From Chaetoderma sp. LZ-2023a (Eukaryota; Mollusca; Caudofoveata; Chaetodermatida; Chaetodermatidae): a stretch of 64,000 bases of DNA. Numbering within the stretch: position 1 is the first letter of the stretch; every line of letters starts with the position of its first letter. Of this stretch, positions 61,513-64,000 are shown piece after piece. Location: positions 184,213,881-184,277,880 of the forward strand of contig CM067369.1 of assembly GCA_034401795.1 (NCBI GenBank), written 5' to 3'. Both the position numbers and the translations under genes were made by a program. The notes under the pieces were generated by a model. It was not told where the DNA came from. It saw only the letters and a program-made list of their open reading frames with translations, and searched no databases.

Positions 61513-62330
61513 CGGAGCAAGATCAGGAGGGGGCCTGTCCCTAGCAGAGGCTGGCGGTCGATGACAACCTTTACCTCAACGTTGATTGATCTGACGAAGG
61601 CTCACGCTGTATTGGGCCGATCGATATTGTCTGGATCAACGCGGGCTTGCTCTCTGCCCTCCACCCAAGTCTGGGTCTCTCCTAGTGTATTCATCCAGGG
61701 ACTTCCTAGAGCATTCTTGTGGAAGAGCATTACCCTATCATCCTCGATGTGGCGGATTCGATAGGTGTGGGTTTACCGAAGGTAGAAGGCGTTATGAACA
61801 GTCCGCAGCTTCTCCATGATCCGACCTGTAATGTCTCCTTCTAGCCCTCTGAAGAATGTTCAGCATACTGTTCGCCGTCCTCTCTCCTCTGTCTCCCTCT
61901 CACCGAGATGCTCGTTGAGAGTCTGCTGACCTTCTCGCCTCATACTCCGGGCTAGGGTTTCAGATCTCGGTCCCCTCATTAATCGTCTTCTGATTCGGTG
62001 TAGAAGAGGTAGGCGTTCTTATGGATGGCTTGCCATCCGAGTTGCTACAGCTTTGACCCATAAGCTGACATTCGTCTCCTCATACAACTGACGACTCTCA
62101 CGGAGCAGCTGTGCTTTCTTGTGAGGGTTCCATGGATCCTCAGAGGTGAGCGCCGGAAACCTCCCTGTCTCTTTTGCTCTGGAGAGTCACTTTAGCCACT
62201 CCTCAGCAAGGGCGGGGAGTCACTTTCGCCACTCCTCGGCATTGGCGTGTACAATCATCTGGAGCAGGTCAGCTTTGCGGGCCTTAGAATAGCCTCTAAG
62301 ACCGAATTGCTTTGCCATCACTCGAACCTG
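61513..62330. other. Polinton right part, no assigned gene
   Basis: No motif recognised. A small AGTCACTTT-bearing repeat (TTTAGCCACTCCTCAGCAAG and TTTCGCCACTCCTCGGCATT) occurs at 62190-62245. Confidence 0.4.
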
Positions 62331-62331
62331 T

Positions 62332-62470
62332 GTTACAGTAATGATGCAAGGTCTATATATTAGATCTTAAACATTTCTGACCATCTTCGATGGTGTTACA
62401 GTAACCATGATGCAAGGTCTATATATTAGATCTTAAACATTTCTGACCATCTTCGAGGGTGTTACAGTAA
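62332..62470 (+). repeat. 66-bp tandem duplication near Polinton right end
   Basis: Two copies of the unit 'ATGATGCAAGGTCTATATAT' ... 'CATCTTCGATGGTGTTACAG', nearly identical. Confidence 0.9.
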
Positions 62471-62757
62471 GTGGCGATCAGTACCTGTGGGTGGTGTATA
62501 TCCCTGTGGATGCCTGTCTCTAAAGGGGCGTTCAGACCCTATTTTGTGTGGCGATCAGTACCTGTGGGTGGTGTATATCCCTGTGGATGCCTGTCTCTAA
62601 ATGGGCGTTCAGATCCCATTATGTGTGGCGATCAGTACCTGTAGGTGGTGTATATCCCTGTAGATGCCTGTCTCTAAATGAGCGTTCAGACCCTATTATG
62701 TGTGGCTATCAGTACATGTGGGTGGTGTATATCCCTGTGGATGCCTGTCTCTAAATG
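62471..62757 (+). repeat. 77-bp tandem repeat, 3.7 units, near Polinton right end
   Basis: Units start at 62471, 62548, 62625 and 62702 with GTGGCGATCAGTACCTGTGG. The spacing is exactly 77 bp each time. These are subterminal to the right inverted repeat. Confidence 0.95.
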
Positions 62758-63129
62758 CTTGGCATGATGCGTTTAAGTTCTTTCATAACTAAACTGAACT
62801 TTCTCCTGGCACAGACCTTCTAGTAGTTCATTCTGTTGGAATGTTTACGCCCCCCCCCATGCTTTACATAGTCCACAGTATGTATAAATCCCTGCCCCGC
62901 ATCCTCTGCACGGCTTCGGCTCAACAGCAACCTTTTGAAACTGAGCAGTGTGTGTCGCACACTATTCTCCGACACAGTTCCTTAAGCATCGAAAAGGCTT
63001 ACCTCGCATAAGCCATTTGCATGTATTATAAGGCATGTTTGATAAAGTCTATATCAAGATCTTAAACTTTGGGTTGATGCCTGTGGAGGGAGGTGGTATT
63101 TTTCTACTACCGGCTATACTACTTGGGAA

Positions 63130-64000
63130 TCAGATACAGTGCAATTTAGGCAGTGCATATGAAAAACTATGTTCATAATATTTTCGAAGTCATAAATCAT
63201 TGGAGAGCCAAGCCAATTTTCTAAACATTTTTGTATTAGGTTTTATAGTTTTATAAAATTTAATACAGTTGATTGCAATTTTAAAATATCCCCTATTGTC
63301 CACTTGATTTAATGAATCTAAGTCGAATGGTGTATTTTATATACGCAAATAACTCAACGAAAACGTTACAAAAATATAAAAAATAATGCATTAATCTTTC
63401 GGCAATTGAAAGCGCTTTCCAGTGATACATGATTTAAATAATATAATGATTTTAGTTTATCATAGGAACGGTTTAAATTGCGGTGTATTTTAATGCAAAA
63501 GTAACTCAACGCGGGTCAGCTGCTTGTTGGTGGCGGTACCAGCCAGCACTTTTCCTCTGAGCGTTGATTTAGGGGAATCCCGGCGTAATGACGTCAATGT
63601 GGGAAAGGTGTATTGTAATGTAGCAAAAGAATGCATCAGCAACGTGCAGCCAGGCCGAGCTTAGGCGAAAACGCTCGTAACTACTCTAGGGTAGATGCGC
63701 ATGTGATCAGTTACCCTCGCGTAAATGAGCATGTGTTTAAATTACATTGATTTCAATGCAAACAAGTGACTACTCGATTTACCCGTGATGATAGGTGGGT
63801 AGCCTCGAGTAGCTACTAGAGTACGTACTCCATCCGTTTAGGCGCTCCTGTAGTAACTCGAGTAGCTACCCAACTAGGGGCGTACACTCGGCCACAGTTC
63901 CATACGCCGTGCCCAACCTATGGCCATAGCTGGATTAATAATCTGCTCTCGGATCATGGCATAGGTATGGCCGAAAAAGGGTCTCTGAGATGATCACAGA
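63130..64000. other. Flanking DNA with possible old MITE
   Basis: AT-rich host-like sequence, then at about 63660-63870 a GC-rich patch with repeated CTCGAGTAGCTAC words and loosely inverted arms (TAACTACTCTAGG on the left, TAGCTACTCGAGG inverted on the right), perhaps a worn MITE. TGACGTCA at 63589. Confidence 0.35.

Larger units (their letters stand above)
47324..63123. mobile_element. Polinton/Maverick, broken relic
   Basis: A 15.8-kb element with identical 37-bp inverted ends beginning AGTAGTATAGCCGGTAGTAG, flanked on both sides by the 6-bp duplication TGGGAA (47318-47323, 63124-63129). The AG start and 6-bp duplication are diagnostic of Polintons. Parts present: protein-primed DNA polymerase (minus), integrase, capsid region and packaging ATPase (plus), and a set of unassigned small genes. 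It is broken, with roughly ten or more disruptions spread over the genes. The identical ends and several long open stretches suggest a moderately young fossil. Confidence 0.95.

Noticed and set aside
62471-62757. CRISPR-like array
   Set aside because: Units are contiguous 77-bp tandem repeats with no distinct spacers, in a eukaryotic transposon.

Overview
The window is nuclear DNA from an invertebrate animal, most likely marine. No single-copy host gene can be supported. It is packed with DNA transposons, MITEs, LINE remnants, microsatellites and one large Polinton. The CR1-like LINE tails, the RNase H-bearing I-type LINE, the 'GCTCACCTGG...' repeat with its 'GGCCATCTTGGAT' modules, and the mixture of Academ, Polinton and LINE elements point to a lophotrochozoan, probably a mollusc. 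A lancelet or another marine invertebrate cannot be excluded from sequence alone.

Layout. 0.3-7.2 kb is a field of small non-autonomous elements with TTAA target duplications (called MITE families A, B and C here). 7.35-14.5 kb holds a degenerate Academ-like DNA transposon (copy 1). On the minus strand it has an N-terminal zinc-finger region, a DDE-type transposase core, an XPG/FEN1-like nuclease and a C-terminal CXC (Cys8) zinc finger. A hAT-type MITE sits inside it. 14.8-16 kb has two more family B MITEs. 17.3-21.2 kb is an I-type LINE on the minus strand (endonuclease, reverse transcriptase, RNase H). 24.2-26.6 kb is a modular repeat with about 615-bp internal tandem units. 27.7-28.3 kb is the 3' end of a CR1-like LINE. 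About 32.1 kb is a small, older transposase remnant. 33.7-41.2 kb is a minus-strand LINE split by a second Academ-like transposon (34,710-40,951) with terminal inverted repeats of about 320 bp. 41.2-43.6 kb is a plus-strand CR1-like LINE carrying a family A MITE. At 45.5 kb there is a 137-bp, nearly perfect fold-back insertion with a 9-bp target duplication. 47,324-63,123 is a broken Polinton with identical 37-bp termini and a 6-bp target duplication.

How the parts work together. The Academ-like proteins join a cut-and-paste transposase core to a flap-endonuclease-type domain and a CXC DNA-binding module, which suggests a transposition route using extra structure-specific cleavage. The family B MITEs repeatedly bring in the palindrome TGACGTCA, the CREB/ATF site. 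It occurs about 20 times here, against roughly one expected by chance. The Polinton carries its usual set: protein-primed DNA polymerase, integrase, capsid and packaging ATPase regions.
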